From Parachlorella kessleri (Eukaryota; Chlorophyta; Trebouxiophyceae; Chlorellales; Chlorellaceae): DNA of 27,381 bases. Shown here in pieces: positions 1 through 10,157 of this stretch (within the stretch, counting starts at the first letter, position 1; every line of letters begins with the position of its first letter). Below the pieces are notes generated by a model, which searched no databases, was not told the origin of the DNA, and saw only the letters and a list, made by a program, of their open reading frames with translations. Both the position numbers and the translations under genes were made by a program. Location: positions 1 through 27,381 of the forward strand of contig BBXU01002801.1 in assembly GCA_001598975.1 (NCBI GenBank), given 5' to 3'.

Positions 1-1
1 C

Positions 2-208
2 CCCCNCCCCCCCACCGGCGGCATCGAGGACTGGTTAGTCGCCTGCTCCTGCGGCACCAAGGACGACGACGGCGAGCGCATGATCGCCTGCGACGTCTGC
101 CAGACCTGGATGCACACCCGCTGCCAGCACATCCCCGACGAGGCCCCGGTCCCAGACGTCTTCATCTGCCTCATGTGCACCAAGCGCGGCAAGCGGCAGC
201 ACTACTGA
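2..208 (+). CDS. PHD-finger protein, C-terminal exon (partial)
   Basis: The frame is open from the left edge to a TGA at 206-208 and encodes about 65 residues ending in KRGKRQHY. It holds a complete C4HC3 zinc finger: CSC, then CDVC, then HTRC, then CLMC, with the DDDGERMIACDVC core and a Trp two residues before the zinc-binding His. This spacing is that of the PHD finger at the end of plant MS1/MMD1-type proteins, a fold that usually reads histone H3 tails in the nucleus. The finger lies at the extreme C terminus. The first 13 bases are a C run with an N, so the upstream sequence is unreliable and the true exon start lies outside or at the edge. The PHD call is firm; the full architecture and target cannot be known from this fragment. 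Confidence 0.85.
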   Translation, partial: PXPPTGGIEDWLVACSCGTKDDDGERMIACDVCQTWMHTRCQHIPDEAPVPDVFICLMCTKRGKRQHY

Positions 209-1044
209 CGGCTGCGCCCGCCAGCCTGCTGCTGCTGTGAGGACGTGGCTTCCCCCGGCCGTTCAGGTCTGTAAGGCGCCCGCCGGCCCTGTATCCCTTT
301 CGCTTGAGGAGTAACTCTGGCTCTGGCTTTTTCTGCACCGGCGGCAGCGGGCAGGCGGCTTTGTAGGGAGGCTTTGTCGAGTAGTGAGATAGGGGATAGG
401 TGTGGGGCTTGTGGATGCTTCAGCGTGCAGTAGTGTAGCAGCGGCTGTTGGTCCGGGGGCGGCCACAGGCGTGGCGCAGTACCCTGCCCTGCTCCGCCCA
501 GGGACTAGGGGCCGATGAGAGATGTGGCAGGCAGTGCAAATAGAGGAAAGTGGGAACTGTGCTGACGGGGGGGATGCAGTCATGCTCTGGGTCGCGTCTG
601 AGTTCTATTACTGTAGTCTTTGTTGCTAGTTGCTGCCAATGGGTGTGTAACATAGCCAGCCGTCCTGTTTCTGGCCCCTGCAATGTTTTTTACTGTGAGG
701 TTTCTAGGTTCTGAGCTACTGGCTGGTGCCTCTCATGTGGAGCCCTGGCTCATGCTGCACATTAGATTTCTTGCGCCTGCCAAGGTTAGGGCATCGTGTG
801 AGCCTGTGTATGCGCTAGTGCAGCTAGTTTAACAGCATGTATTATACTTTCCACAGTGTGGTTTTTGTCTTCTTGCCACCTTGACAACATAGCACTTGCA
901 GGTGGTGGGCTTGAGAAGTGCGATGTATGGCTGCTGTCATTGCGGACATACTACCCAAATGGTCAGGTCTCCAGGCCTTGCACACAGGCTTGTCCAATGC
1001 ACGGCGCACAGTTCCTTGGCAATGAGTTAAAACCTTCAACTGAA
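209..1044. other. Convergent 3' UTR / intergenic stretch
   Basis: This interval separates the stop codons of two convergent genes. It is T/G-rich on the plus strand, has stops in all frames and shows no codon-like bias, so it is read as 3' UTR of the PHD gene plus a short spacer. No RNA gene or repeat was recognised. Confidence 0.6.
646..650 (+). terminator. Putative TGTAA poly(A) signal of the PHD gene
   Basis: TGTAA is the usual green-algal polyadenylation motif. This copy lies about 440 nt past the PHD stop codon, a plausible 3' UTR length. Another TGTAA at 270-274 is closer to the stop and could also be used. Confidence 0.4.
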
Positions 1045-1049
1045 TTACA
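1045..1049 (-). terminator. TGTAA signal overlapping the DUF3431 stop codon
   Basis: On the minus strand the last bases read TTG TTG TTG TAA, so the TAA stop is the end of a TGTAA motif. No other TGTAA was found on this strand before the convergent gene. If used, the 3' UTR would be only some 10-20 nt. Confidence 0.35.
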
Positions 1050-2138
1050 ACAACAAGCGCGTCTGCCTCTGTTCTCTGTGTTGCCCCTTGCACTCCCCAT
1101 ACAGCTGGCACTTGCACATCACCTCATCCGGGCAGTTCACCGTCCCGTTGTTGCCCCACAGCACGTGCCAGGTGTACTCAAACACCCGCGATGTGGTGTA
1201 GTCGGAGTAGTCTGTGTCCAGCAGCCACTGTCTGAGGTCCATGTACAGCTCTATCGGCCACCGCATGATGGCCTCCTTGGGCACTAGTAGCTCCGCACAG
1301 CAGGGGCTGGCCACCCAGTCGGGCACCGGGCCCAGCCCGTGCTTCTCCAGCACCTTGCTCCACATGTTGCCGTACGGCGTCCCAAACTCCCCCTTGTTTT
1401 TGGGGTCCTTCTTGGGGAACACGCCCCCGCTGCATCCCGGGTGGCCCCTACACCTCAAATTCCAAAACTCCTGCTGGTCCCATCGCAGCCACAGCAGCTG
1501 GTTGGCGGCATCCTCCACATGCCAGCTGCGCCGGTGGCCGTGGATGAACGCGGCCATCTTGGGCAGGCGGCAGCCGTAGTGCTGGATGACAAAGTTGAGG
1601 TACGTTAGCGCCTCGGCGCCCTTGCTCTTGGAGTGGTATGGCGTGGCGGGCTTGGCCTCCCAGGTGGCGTAGGGGTACAGAGGCACATGGGGGAAGTAGG
1701 TCGCTACCCAGGAAATGTCCTGCAGCACCCCAGAAGACAAAGGCGCACGCCGGTTGGTGCACAGCACGGCTAATTGCCAGACTGCAACGAGGTACGTGCT
1801 TCATGTGCACCCAGCTCAGGCAAGTCTCCACTCCACACTGTCTGCGACGGCTACCAAGAGACTATGCAGCCAGCTGGGTGCCAACACCGCCCAGGACGTC
1901 TCACCGATTTGTCGCGTAGCGACATGACATAGGCCCGCTCCGGTCCTTGCAGCTCAGGCGGGCATTTGCTGTCGAGGCTCTGCTTGCCAGTGCCAGGAGT
2001 GTGACCCCCCACCCTCCAGGGTTGAGTAGGGGAGGTGAGCGCGCCAAGCCCCACCAAACAAGTCGCGCTTATCAGTATTGAGTAGAGTATGGCTGTCTTG
2101 AGGGAAGAGAGCTTTCCGACAATCGCGCCCCGCATCAT
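1045..2138 (-). CDS. DUF3431 domain protein with N-terminal signal anchor
   Basis: Two exons join in phase 0: 2138-1905 (78 codons, donor GTGAGA) and 1719-1045 (224 codons plus stop, acceptor GCTGCAG), giving 302 residues; the intron is 185 nt. The first exon starts at tandem ATGs (2138 and 2135) and has a hydrophobic stretch at about residues 16-34, suggesting a type II membrane anchor. The second exon matches the DUF3431 pattern: DISWVATYFPHVPLYPY, then GAEALTYLNFVIQHY, the HGH motif at residues 138-140 followed by SWH, and the PKEAIMRWPIELYMDLRQWL block near the C terminus. DUF3431 has no established function. Joining the exons restores the start of the domain (RDKS-DISW), which supports the splice. 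A luminal Golgi or secretory role is inference from the anchor only. Confidence 0.75.
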
Positions 2139-3575
2139 GCATCAAGGGACGGCACACATGCTAGTGAATATGAGCCTTCAGAGCTCTGACGAGGGCCTCT
2201 GTACTGTGCTCTAAGCCAATCTAGCCGTGATTCAATTAGTCACTACTGACTCAAGGCGCTGGTCCTCCTGGTCCACCAACCACGAAGGGAGACTGAAACT
2301 TGATCTTCAACAGTTCCAAGTGATGGGCGATAACTTACAACAAAAAGAGGGGCGAGCCCGAGGACCTTTCCGTGGGCAGCAGGCAACCTGCTAGTAGCAG
2401 GGGGTGAGAGTTGAGCTGTACGAACAGGACTGGATGCAGAATGCGCCTGAGTTTGCCTGAGACTTGCCTGCTGTACAACGACAGGGCCCTCGACCTTTTA
2501 AAGTTGGCAGCAGACAGCGTACACAGGAGTGGCAACCAGTGTGAAGCGCAAGGGACTGCTCTAGCGCAGCACCTTTAGCCTATTACTCCTATCCTAACCT
2601 TGCAAGATCGAACTGCCTGGAAATTTCTTGGTGGCAGATACTGGGAGCATAGCGGGGCTAGGCTACAACTGTATGGGACTGGTTAGTAGTGCAAGGAAGG
2701 ATGGCAGACAGTGCAACAAAGAGGAGATAGGGCTGAACTGTAATTGTAGGGCTGGATGCAAGTTTGCTACTGGGTCTTACTTGAGCTGTGAGCCAGTAGG
2801 TCTATCCCCCAAGAAGTATGGTCTCAGGCTTGTTTAGCATGATAGTCCACCGGGCTAGTCCAGCCTAACAGGGTACGGCCACCTGACCAAGCTGCCGCGA
2901 CTCCCCCGCACTTGGACCAACAGAGAGGCAGGACAGCAACTGTCAGGACTGGTCATCCAAGGAACTGTCAGGACTGGTCATCCAGGGGAGGTAGTGCTGC
3001 CGCTGCCGTCAATGAAGACGACCAAGCCTTGAACGCCACTGCCTGCCGCACACATTGCATCACTCTTTCAATGCTGGTTACAAATGAGCAGTTGCCACAT
3101 GCAAAGGGGTGTCTTAATGCCACCAAGGGTAAGCATCAAGCAACAACCACCACACTTACATTGCACATCCGCAAAAAGACCACGTGCCTCTCTCACCCAG
3201 GCTCAACAACAGCAGCACAAGTTTGCAAGCATGGAGACCCAGCAGTTCGATGTCACAGTGCCACATGGAATGCATTAATCAAACTGCCCTTTCAGGCCAC
3301 AACTTGGGTGCAGAGAGCCAAGCGCAATCCAGATTGCCATAATCACTTCCAGGAGACCTCTTGGGCACGGTCGGAAGCGGCGCCCGAGCACTTGGGCGGT
3401 AGTAAGACACCTCACTTCATCACTGCTTTGCAACAACATCATCAACCACCATATGCCAACCCCTTAAAACGTCACACTGGTGGTCCCACGTGCAGGCAAA
3501 ACTCTCCTCTACTGCAGCCTCGAAAAGCTGGCGTTCACGCAAAAGAACCATTGCCAAAGGTTGTACAGGTAGTAA
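2139..3575. other. Intergenic region upstream of the DUF3431 gene
   Basis: No convincing gene was found. The longest open frame (2912-3598, plus) lacks family motifs and codon bias and reads through a local 25-nt tandem duplication. The part next to 2138 presumably holds the promoter and 5' UTR of the minus-strand gene; no TATA box stands out. Confidence 0.5.
2938..2987. repeat. 25-nt tandem duplication
   Basis: Two adjacent copies (2938-2962 and 2963-2987) share the core CTGTCAGGACTGGTCATCCA and differ by about one base. It is not linked to a gene and looks like simple slippage or a local duplication. Confidence 0.8.
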
Positions 3576-3740
3576 AGATGGCCCTGGATCAAGGATGAAG
3601 ACCGCTACCTGGGCGGGGCCTTCGGCCTGGTCCCCAACCCAGAATATGAAACAGGGTACAAAGCACGAACAGCATATAGCACAGCAGGTAGGGTTTTAGG
3701 GGTTGCTCTTCTCCAGTTGGATCCACCGAGAAAACTCTGA
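3576..3740 (+). pseudogene. Coding-like island, possible orphan exon
   Basis: From about 3576 one frame reads PWIKDEDRYLGGAFGLVPNP and on through EYETGYKARTAYSTAG, with a run of C/G-ending codons like the real genes nearby, followed by a GTAGGG that could be a splice donor. The frame ends at a TGA at about 3738-3740, and an in-frame TAA at 3573-3575 limits it upstream. Neighbouring sequence lacks codon bias and no partner exon was found. It may be the remnant of a broken gene, an exon of a short unrecognised gene, or chance. I do not recognise the family. Confidence 0.25.
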
Positions 3741-4324
3741 TAGACGCGCCGGCGCGCAAACAGAAGGATCAGAGGGCTTGGTAATCAAATCTTACTGCAA
3801 TTTCAACCCAACTCGACTCCACACGGGTCACATCGACTCACACACAGCAGTTCTCAGATGTGCGGAGAAGGCCCGCACTCTGAAGAAATCTTAGTTTGCA
3901 GAGGCAGTCGCAGCAATGAAACGGTGACTTGTAGTTACCAGTGAGGATGAAACGAGGTATAAAAGCGGTTCAGGCCTGCTCCTCCTGCTCAAAATTGTGC
4001 CCAACTGGGGTCAAGTTGCCACCAGCCTATTCTGCTCAAACGCCTCAGCTGACCTCCTGGCGTACTTTTCCCAAGTACTTAAATACAAAAGAAGAAGACG
4101 ATCGCTCTCCTGTGCTGACCCCAACTAGATTTGCCCTTGCAAGTACACACCAAGTGCCCTGCCCTATGTCAGTAGCCCTAGGCACAGCTGTACCCCCTCA
4201 CGTAATTTCCTCATAGGACTGCTTGCAAGTCCGTAATATCTCCTCACGTCCCTTACAACCCATTCGACACCCAAGCCTTGCGTGACCAATAGCATCAACA
4301 CCCTGCCTCCCTAGGCTTACTGGT
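3741..4324. other. Intergenic stretch with a 12-bp GC palindrome
   Basis: No gene was seen. At 3745-3756 there is a perfect 12-bp palindrome (CGCGCCGGCGCG). The right end holds the 3' flank of the minus-strand acidic-protein gene. Confidence 0.5.
4253..4257 (-). terminator. Putative TGTAA poly(A) signal of the acidic-protein gene
   Basis: The minus strand reads TGTAA 68 nt past the TGA at 4327-4325, well placed for a short algal 3' UTR. Confidence 0.5.
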
Positions 4325-7300
4325 TCATGTAGACGCCCCAAACCACTGGCTCAGGGCGGCCAGCGGCCCGTCGCGCTCAGCAGGCTCCAGCGCAGCAGTC
4401 ACCGCCAGCTCCCCGGCACCAGCCCTGCGGCGCTCTGCGCGCTTCGCCTGTTTGGCGCTGGGCAGGCCCCCGGTCGCCACTGCCACGGCGCCCACAGCGG
4501 CGCCCAGCAGGGCGGCCTTGGCCAGCGTGCGGAGCAGGCCGTGGCCGCGGCCGCGGCGGGTGTCGCGCGTGCCCTTGCTGACGGCGGCGGGCGTGGCAGC
4601 AATGGGAGCCTCAAGGGCCTGCAGGAGACAGGGAAGGAAGCAGCGACTCATGTGGGGGGGTTCTCTCTTGGCGTCGACCTTAACAACAAAGGGATGCTAG
4701 TCAGAGAGCCAGGGGAGATCTAGAGGACAGTGTGCTTGAGAGTTGGGCTGCTCGGCAACAGGCCCAGCCGGTCCTCCTGAGGCCAAGGATGACCTTCAAC
4801 ATGCCAGCATGAGGCCAGGCCAGGCTGCGATGCCTTTCTCAGACCTCCTCCCAAGGCAAGGCTTGGTGGATTTTACCCTCTATTATTCAGCTTTTACAAC
4901 ACAGCTGGCAACCTAACACACGGCTGGCCATCCCTGCACCATGTACACCCCACCTCAAACTCAGGATCACCCACCTTGGCATCCACAGCACAGCTCTCCT
5001 CCAGGCGGGCTTCAGCTTCCACTTTGGCGCCTGCAAATCACACGCACACATCGAGAACCTCAAGCCCTTTCCTCCACATCTAGTGCCGACCAAGTTGTGC
5101 GAGTTGGTTGGACACAAGTACATGGCCGAGGCCGATGGACAAGGCAGCTGTCCATCATGCAGCAAGCATTCACGCATTGCATGCAAGCAAGCCTGCAAGC
5201 CTCAGGGTCCCCCTGACCCTACTGACAAAAGCAAGAAGTAGTAGCACACCGGCGCTGCCCGGCAACGCCATCCCACCATGCCACCTCGCCCCATGCACAA
5301 CGCAACCCCCCCCCCCCCCCAACCACCCACCTGCCTCCTCCACTAGTACCACCGCCTTGGTGGCCGCCTCATCCACAGGCCACAGCTCCGCTGCCCCAAC
5401 AGGCAGCCCCTCCACAGCTGGAGCTGGTGCTGGCTCTGGCTCCTCCTCCTCCTCCGCGGACTTGTCGCCGCTGTCGCTGGCAGCGCCGCTGTCCAGGCCC
5501 GCCAGCCCGCCTGAGCTGGCCGACTTGGATACCTCCTCGGCCGGGTCCGCGGCCTGGGGGGTATCCGGCACCAGGATCCCGGTGCTGGAGGTGGACGTGG
5601 TGGGGAACAGCAGCACGGCCTTGGGGGCGGGGTAGGGCAGCGGGGTGACGCTCCTCTCCACCACCTCGGGCATGGGGCTGTAGCTGCCGCTGGCCTCGTC
5701 AGCCAGGGCACCCTGGCCCATCACCTCCTCCGGCTCCTCCTCCTCTGGCTCTGCCTCTCCCGCCAGCGCCTCCACGTCAGGCTGGTAGGCGGCGCCCGCA
5801 GCGTCGTCAGCAGGGGCGGTGGGCGAGGCGTGGAAGGTGTAGGTCAGGGAGCCCGTGGACTCCTCAATGAACAGGGCTGGCGCCTGCAGGCAGCAGGCAG
5901 CAAGCAGCAGGTAGGGGGCGGTGCACACACTTGCCAGCAAGGACAGCGGCTGCTTGCAGGGCGAGACCCCAGCCCAGCAGGCGGGGCGCACTCGGAACAT
6001 ACACTACGTCAGCTTGCTTGGTTTGCGAGAGACGGGGCAAGGCAGGCAGGGTGCACACTCCCAAGCTGACGGCCCCTGCCAGTCAGGTACAGCTGTAAGA
6101 ACAGTGGTGCACTAAGGGGGAGGTGCAGAAGGGGCGCTGCGGCATGCCAAAACAGGCACACACACCCTGCCAGCACATCTCTGCTGCCCACTGAGAAGTG
6201 CACAGCGGACCACGCACAAGCAAACCTGTGCGCTGGACTGTCCACCGCTGGTGCGCCATTCCCCTTTGACCAAACATTGCCCAATGCCCCGCACCAAGGC
6301 CCTTACCACTTACCGCCTCATCCTGCTCCTCCTCAACAGTAGGCTCTTCCCCAGCCGCAGGCTCTTCAGCGGTGGCTGGCTCCTCCACAGCAGCCTCCTG
6401 CAACGGCAGCGTGCCAGCCCACGGCGAATGTGATGCCCGGCCAAACAACCTTCCCACCTGCAGGCTTGGCTCAAATATTGGGCACAGCTGTGCCAGAGCC
6501 CAACAAGCACCAGCATACAGAATGCCAGCGCCTGGGTGTCCTGTTTACGCATCAAGGTGTCAAGCTGACCAAACCACCAACAACTGAGAGGCAGGTGCTT
6601 GCACAGTCCCTTGTGGGCACCGCCATGAAGACTGCACAGCCGAAGCAGCAACCAACCTACGACAGGGGATGGGGGAAAAAAGGCAGGAGGGGTGCTTACA
6701 CTGACCTCTTCAGCTTGATACACAGGGCGGGGCGGGGCGGGAGCAGAAAAGGCCAGCTCCTCCTCCTCTGCCTCCTCGGCAACGGCAGGGCCCTCCACCG
6801 CCGCCTCCTCTACCTCCTCCTCTGGCACTGCCACAGCGGCTGCCTCCACCTCAGGCTCCACTGGCGCCTCGTCATGCGGAGCAGGCTCCTCAGCTGCTGC
6901 AGCTGCTGCCGCCTCTGCAGGCTCCTCGGCAACAGCAGGCACCTCCACCTCTGACTCCTCTACAACCACTGCCTCCTCAGCCGCAGCAGAAGCGGCGGCT
7001 GGCTCCTCGGGTGCGGCCACCTCCATCATGCCTGCCGCCTGCGCCAGGTAGGCCGAGAAGGGGGACTCTGCCGCTGCCTGGGGTGCTGGGGCAACCACCT
7101 CCTCTGGGGCAGCATCAGTGGCAGCCTCCTGCAGCCAGGGCCAATGCTGCTTCAGCCACCGTGCACACGCACCCAACAGTGAACCGCGATGGTCAATGGC
7201 TTGTATGCTTTCCCAATCGCGTCTTCCTGTGCCGCGCTACACCAGCAATGCCCAGATTTTTTTTTTTTGAAACAAGGCCCTGAATCAGACGTCCTGCCTG

Positions 7301-8713
7301 CCACTTCCGCGTGCCAAAGCGCGGGTCTCCCCCCCCCCTTCTTCCTTCAGAGCAGTTGCTGCCAAGGCTCTACCCCGCCAGGCTTGTTCCGCCCAAGCCT
7401 CTCACCTCTGCTGCCGGCTCCTCTGCCACCGGCTCCAGCAGGTCATCGTCAGCCTGTGCTGGCTCCTCCGCGGCAGGTGCAGCCGCCTCGGTCACATCAG
7501 CACGCTTCGTCTGCTACGCAACAGAGCAATAGGGGCATCAGCAAGAAAACTGTGCGGCTCAAGCAACACAAGTGACATCCAAGAACACTGATGCTGAGCC
7601 ATAAAGCACGCTAAGGGGCTGGGGTGGCAACCTGCTACTGGGTATCGGGCAGCTTGAGGAGCAGCTGTTGCGTACCCACAAAACCAGGGAGGGTACTCTC
7701 GAGAAGCCAAAAAAGCACACAGCAAGGCCGCCCCCAGTGACTCACAGCAAAGGAGGGCATGGCGGGGCACCAAACCAGTGGTGTTGGTAGCGTGGAGTCT
7801 ACCCAGGGGCTGGGGCATCCATGCCAGCGGCACTGCCCAAGTAGCAACAGCTTCCTCCAACGCCACAGATGCCAGACTAGACATGCCATGAGCTCAAGAG
7901 CGGCCTTCCGACATTCCTCTTGTGCACACGCAGGCAGCTTGCGGGCTACAGTCTTACCTCAGCCGGCTGCTGCGGCTCAGGCTCGGGCGAGCCCATGGCG
8001 CCAGCCTCCAGGGGCATGCTGGGGGCGCGCACCACCTCAGCTGATTGCACCGGTGAGGAGGGCAGGCTGACTTCCTCCTCCATCAAGTCTTTGGTGGAGG
8101 CGTCGTCGTCGTAGGCCAGGCTGTTGGTCCTCGCCAGGCTGTCGGAGCGCATGGGCCCGCTGAGGGAGGAGCGGGGGGTGAGCATCTTCTGCGGGCAGGC
8201 AAGGCCAAAGCACAGCGCTCAGCCTGACAGTGGCAGATGGGTGGGAGGTAAGGCACCTAACAAGCAGGCGAAGGAGAGGTCTGCGCTACAGGCACACTTG
8301 AAATGGCAGGGTCAGTACCACTCCGCCTGCTGCCTAGGGCAGGCGTGGTAGCCTGCACCACCCCAGTGCGACCTTCGTTCTTCTCCAAATGATCGGAAAT
8401 TACTTGCCTGAACCGTCTTGCACGACACGGCTGACTAGTGCTGGGCGGGCTGACAGCCTTATCCGTCGGGCCATGGTACCCCCACAAGACCACGCACCTT
8501 GAAACTGCCGCTTAGCCGCCTACGCAGGCTCTTCTTCTTCTTCTCCCCCTGGACAAGGTCCAAAGGAGGAATCTTGACGTCCACGGAGGCCACCTCTGAG
8601 ACATCGTCCGCGAAGTCGGTTTTCTTGGCTGAATTCTTGCGAGTAAAGCTGTCCCGCAGCTTCGTGGTCCATTTGCGCTCAGCCTCGGACCCGGGAGACA
8701 CCTGGGAGCTCAT
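4325..8713 (-). CDS. Acidic Ala/Glu/Pro-rich protein with C-terminal hydrophobic segment
   Basis: Eight exons: 8713-8498, 8188-7958, 7510-7406, 7128-6706 (or 6700), 6397-6314, 5883-5331, 5030-4975 and 4618-4325. Every junction keeps frame and all introns are phase 0 except the sixth (phase 1), giving about 653 residues. The start is ATG in MSSQVSPGSEAERKW. Residues 1-72 are basic and Ser/Lys-rich (GEKKKKSLRRRLSG). About 150-540 is low-complexity Ala/Glu/Pro with many EEP repeats. Near the end, TLAKAALLGAAVGAVAVATG (about residues 586-605) is Gly/Ala-rich and hydrophobic, then comes a basic patch (AKQAKRAERRR) and the end SQWFGAST. No enzymatic motif was seen. A membrane-associated or scaffold protein is possible, but the function is unknown. 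The third donor region offers two in-frame sites (GTCAGT or GTAAGC) differing by two codons. Confidence 0.75.
5306..5320. repeat. 15-C homopolymer (poly-G on the sense strand) beside a splice donor
   Basis: A run of 15 C on the plus strand is a 15-G run on the coding strand, beginning about 10 nt inside intron 6 of the acidic-protein gene, directly after its GTGGGT donor at 5330-5325. Confidence 0.9.
7257..7268. repeat. 12-T homopolymer in intron 3 of the acidic-protein gene
   Basis: Twelve T on the plus strand (poly-A on the sense strand) within the intron 7405-7129. There is no target-site duplication around it and no sign of a retroposon. Confidence 0.8.
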
Positions 8714-9358
8714 GGCCTGCCTGGTGTGGGCGGGCGATAGTAAAGAGGAGGTGAGACGAGCCTAGGGAGCCACAGCCAATAGCGCCAATAGCAGGGTGAC
8801 CTAAGGCAAGGCAGCGCACCCTAGAGAGCTCGTTCCCCTCCTTCCTAGGGAGCCAGTTTTCACCCAATCGGAGATCTTGGCGGGGCAGCGTGGGGCGGCT
8901 GGGCGCAGGGGCCACGGCAGGGCCGCCGCCACGGCCTGTGATGCGACCCTACCCTCGCATGGCCTCTTGGGGGGATCTACAGTCACTTGGGACATCGTTG
9001 TTTCCGCAACAAGTTTGCTCTTGCGTGGGCACCCCTGAGGTGAAGCCCCCATCAAGACATGATGGCCAACAGAACGTTTTCAGAGTCTTCAAAGGAAAAG
9101 AGGTCATAGGTTCGAAGAAAGTTAGAGAGATCAGGCAGGAGGCAGCCTAGGCATCAACTTGAAAACGTGTCATGCAGTGGGTACCTGGGGCAAGCCTTGC
9201 CCCATGTATTGAATACATGCTGGGCCGCAGCAGGGGGGTCGAAAGTCTCCTGCGAAGGTCCCACCTAGCTTGAATCTTTGCAGAATGAACAATACATGAT
9301 GCCAATTGACACGAGGTGTCCTTCCTAGCGAGAACCCAAGCGGCAACGTCGTGCTAAG
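8714..9358. promoter_or_regulatory. Divergent upstream region between two genes
   Basis: This 645-nt interval lies 5' of the minus-strand acidic-protein gene and 5' of the first candidate ATG of the plus-strand unknown gene, so it probably holds both promoters. No TATA box or other element was recognised. Confidence 0.35.
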
Positions 9359-9473
9359 ATGTTACCAGCGCTAACTGAGGAGCGGGTCAGGTGCACAGTG
9401 GACGCCGTGAAGCCCATGATAGTGTGCAGGCAGCGGCTGGAGCGCTTACTGAGCTTTGAAGGGGCTTTGCTAG
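9359..9473 (+). CDS. Possible first exon of an unrecognised gene
   Basis: An ATG at 9359 opens a frame beginning MLPALTEERVRCTVDAVK and running through RQRLERLLSFEGALL to a possible donor (CTAG, then GTACGG) at 9474, leaving phase 1. An earlier in-frame donor at 9391 (AG, then GTGCAC, phase 2) would splice in phase to the exon at 10158. Neither join is certain, and the stretch between does not have one clear coding frame. The composition is gene-like but no family is recognised. Confidence 0.25.
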
Positions 9474-9747
9474 GTACGGGATGTCGGTGGGGCACCTTGG
9501 TGCGATGTTTAAACCTTGCTGCACAGGCGTCCCGTCGCTGGGAGGCACACTGGGGTTAATCGTGCATCGACAGGAGCGCAAGTACGGTGCACCGGAAGGC
9601 CCTTGGTTGATTCCACTACGACTTCTAGCCCCCAGGATCAGTTACTATATGACATCCTCTGCAGGGTGTAGAGCTGCTCAGGCAGAAGGGCTGAGCGTGC
9701 ATCTGGGTCTAGTGGCAGTACACTGTGGTAGGCGGGACGATGCAGGT

Positions 9748-10025
9748 ACCAGGAGGCGCCATGGGGCACCTCAAGTTGGCGCTGCTATGCACACCGTTCC
9801 TTCAGCGCCCAGTGGCACCTTGCACAGGAGGTGCCTGAAGGTGCTCTTGCCAGCAAGGCGCCTACCAGCGCCCCGCACTGGGCGCCAGACGCTACCTGTG
9901 CGGTGATGTGCCTTGCAGTGCCAGCACCTTCACCTGCCACGTGGTACAAGCGCACCGTAGCACCAAGTGGCACCACACTGACAGCGCTGGCTGGTGCTAA
10001 TGCTCTCAGGCGCTGCGTGTTACAA
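9748..10025. repeat. Dense cluster of GGYGCC / AGCGCC near-palindromic hexamers
   Basis: About 20 matches to RGYGCY or its complement (GGCGCC, AGCGCC, GGCACC, GGTGCC, AGCACC, GGTGCT) occur in 280 nt, often about 10 nt apart. They leave long open frames on both strands (9831-10067 plus, 10057-9785 minus), as a self-complementary motif would. Neither frame shows a recognisable domain. Confidence 0.5.
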
Positions 10026-10157
10026 GCACCTGTCACCACAGTAGGCTCTTCCTCCATACTAGACTAGCAGTGAGGCTGTGTGGGCCTGGCCCCCAACCTA
10101 ATGTCAACTCAGGTCATACACTAGGGACCACTAGCACTGGGTAGTAGCGCTTGCCAG

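Noticed and set aside
1..13. C run with an N at the left edge considered as proline-rich coding sequence
   Set aside because: The ambiguous base and homopolymer suggest a sequencing or assembly edge; no residues are claimed from it.
2938..2987. Direct repeats considered as a CRISPR-like array
   Set aside because: Only two adjacent copies with no spacer; the context is eukaryotic nuclear DNA.
2912..3598. 228-codon plus-strand frame
   Set aside because: It has no codon bias or domain and begins in a tandem duplication; treated as chance.
5108..7011. Several plus-strand Ser/Pro/Leu-rich frames (5108-5635, 6430-6954)
   Set aside because: They mirror the GAG/GCA-rich exons of the minus-strand acidic-protein gene.
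7257..7268. Poly-T/poly-A tract considered as a retroposon tail
   Set aside because: It lies within an intron without flanking duplications or any element body.
9109..9115. GGTTCGA resembling a tRNA T-loop / B box
   Set aside because: No A box, acceptor stem or anticodon arm could be found around it.
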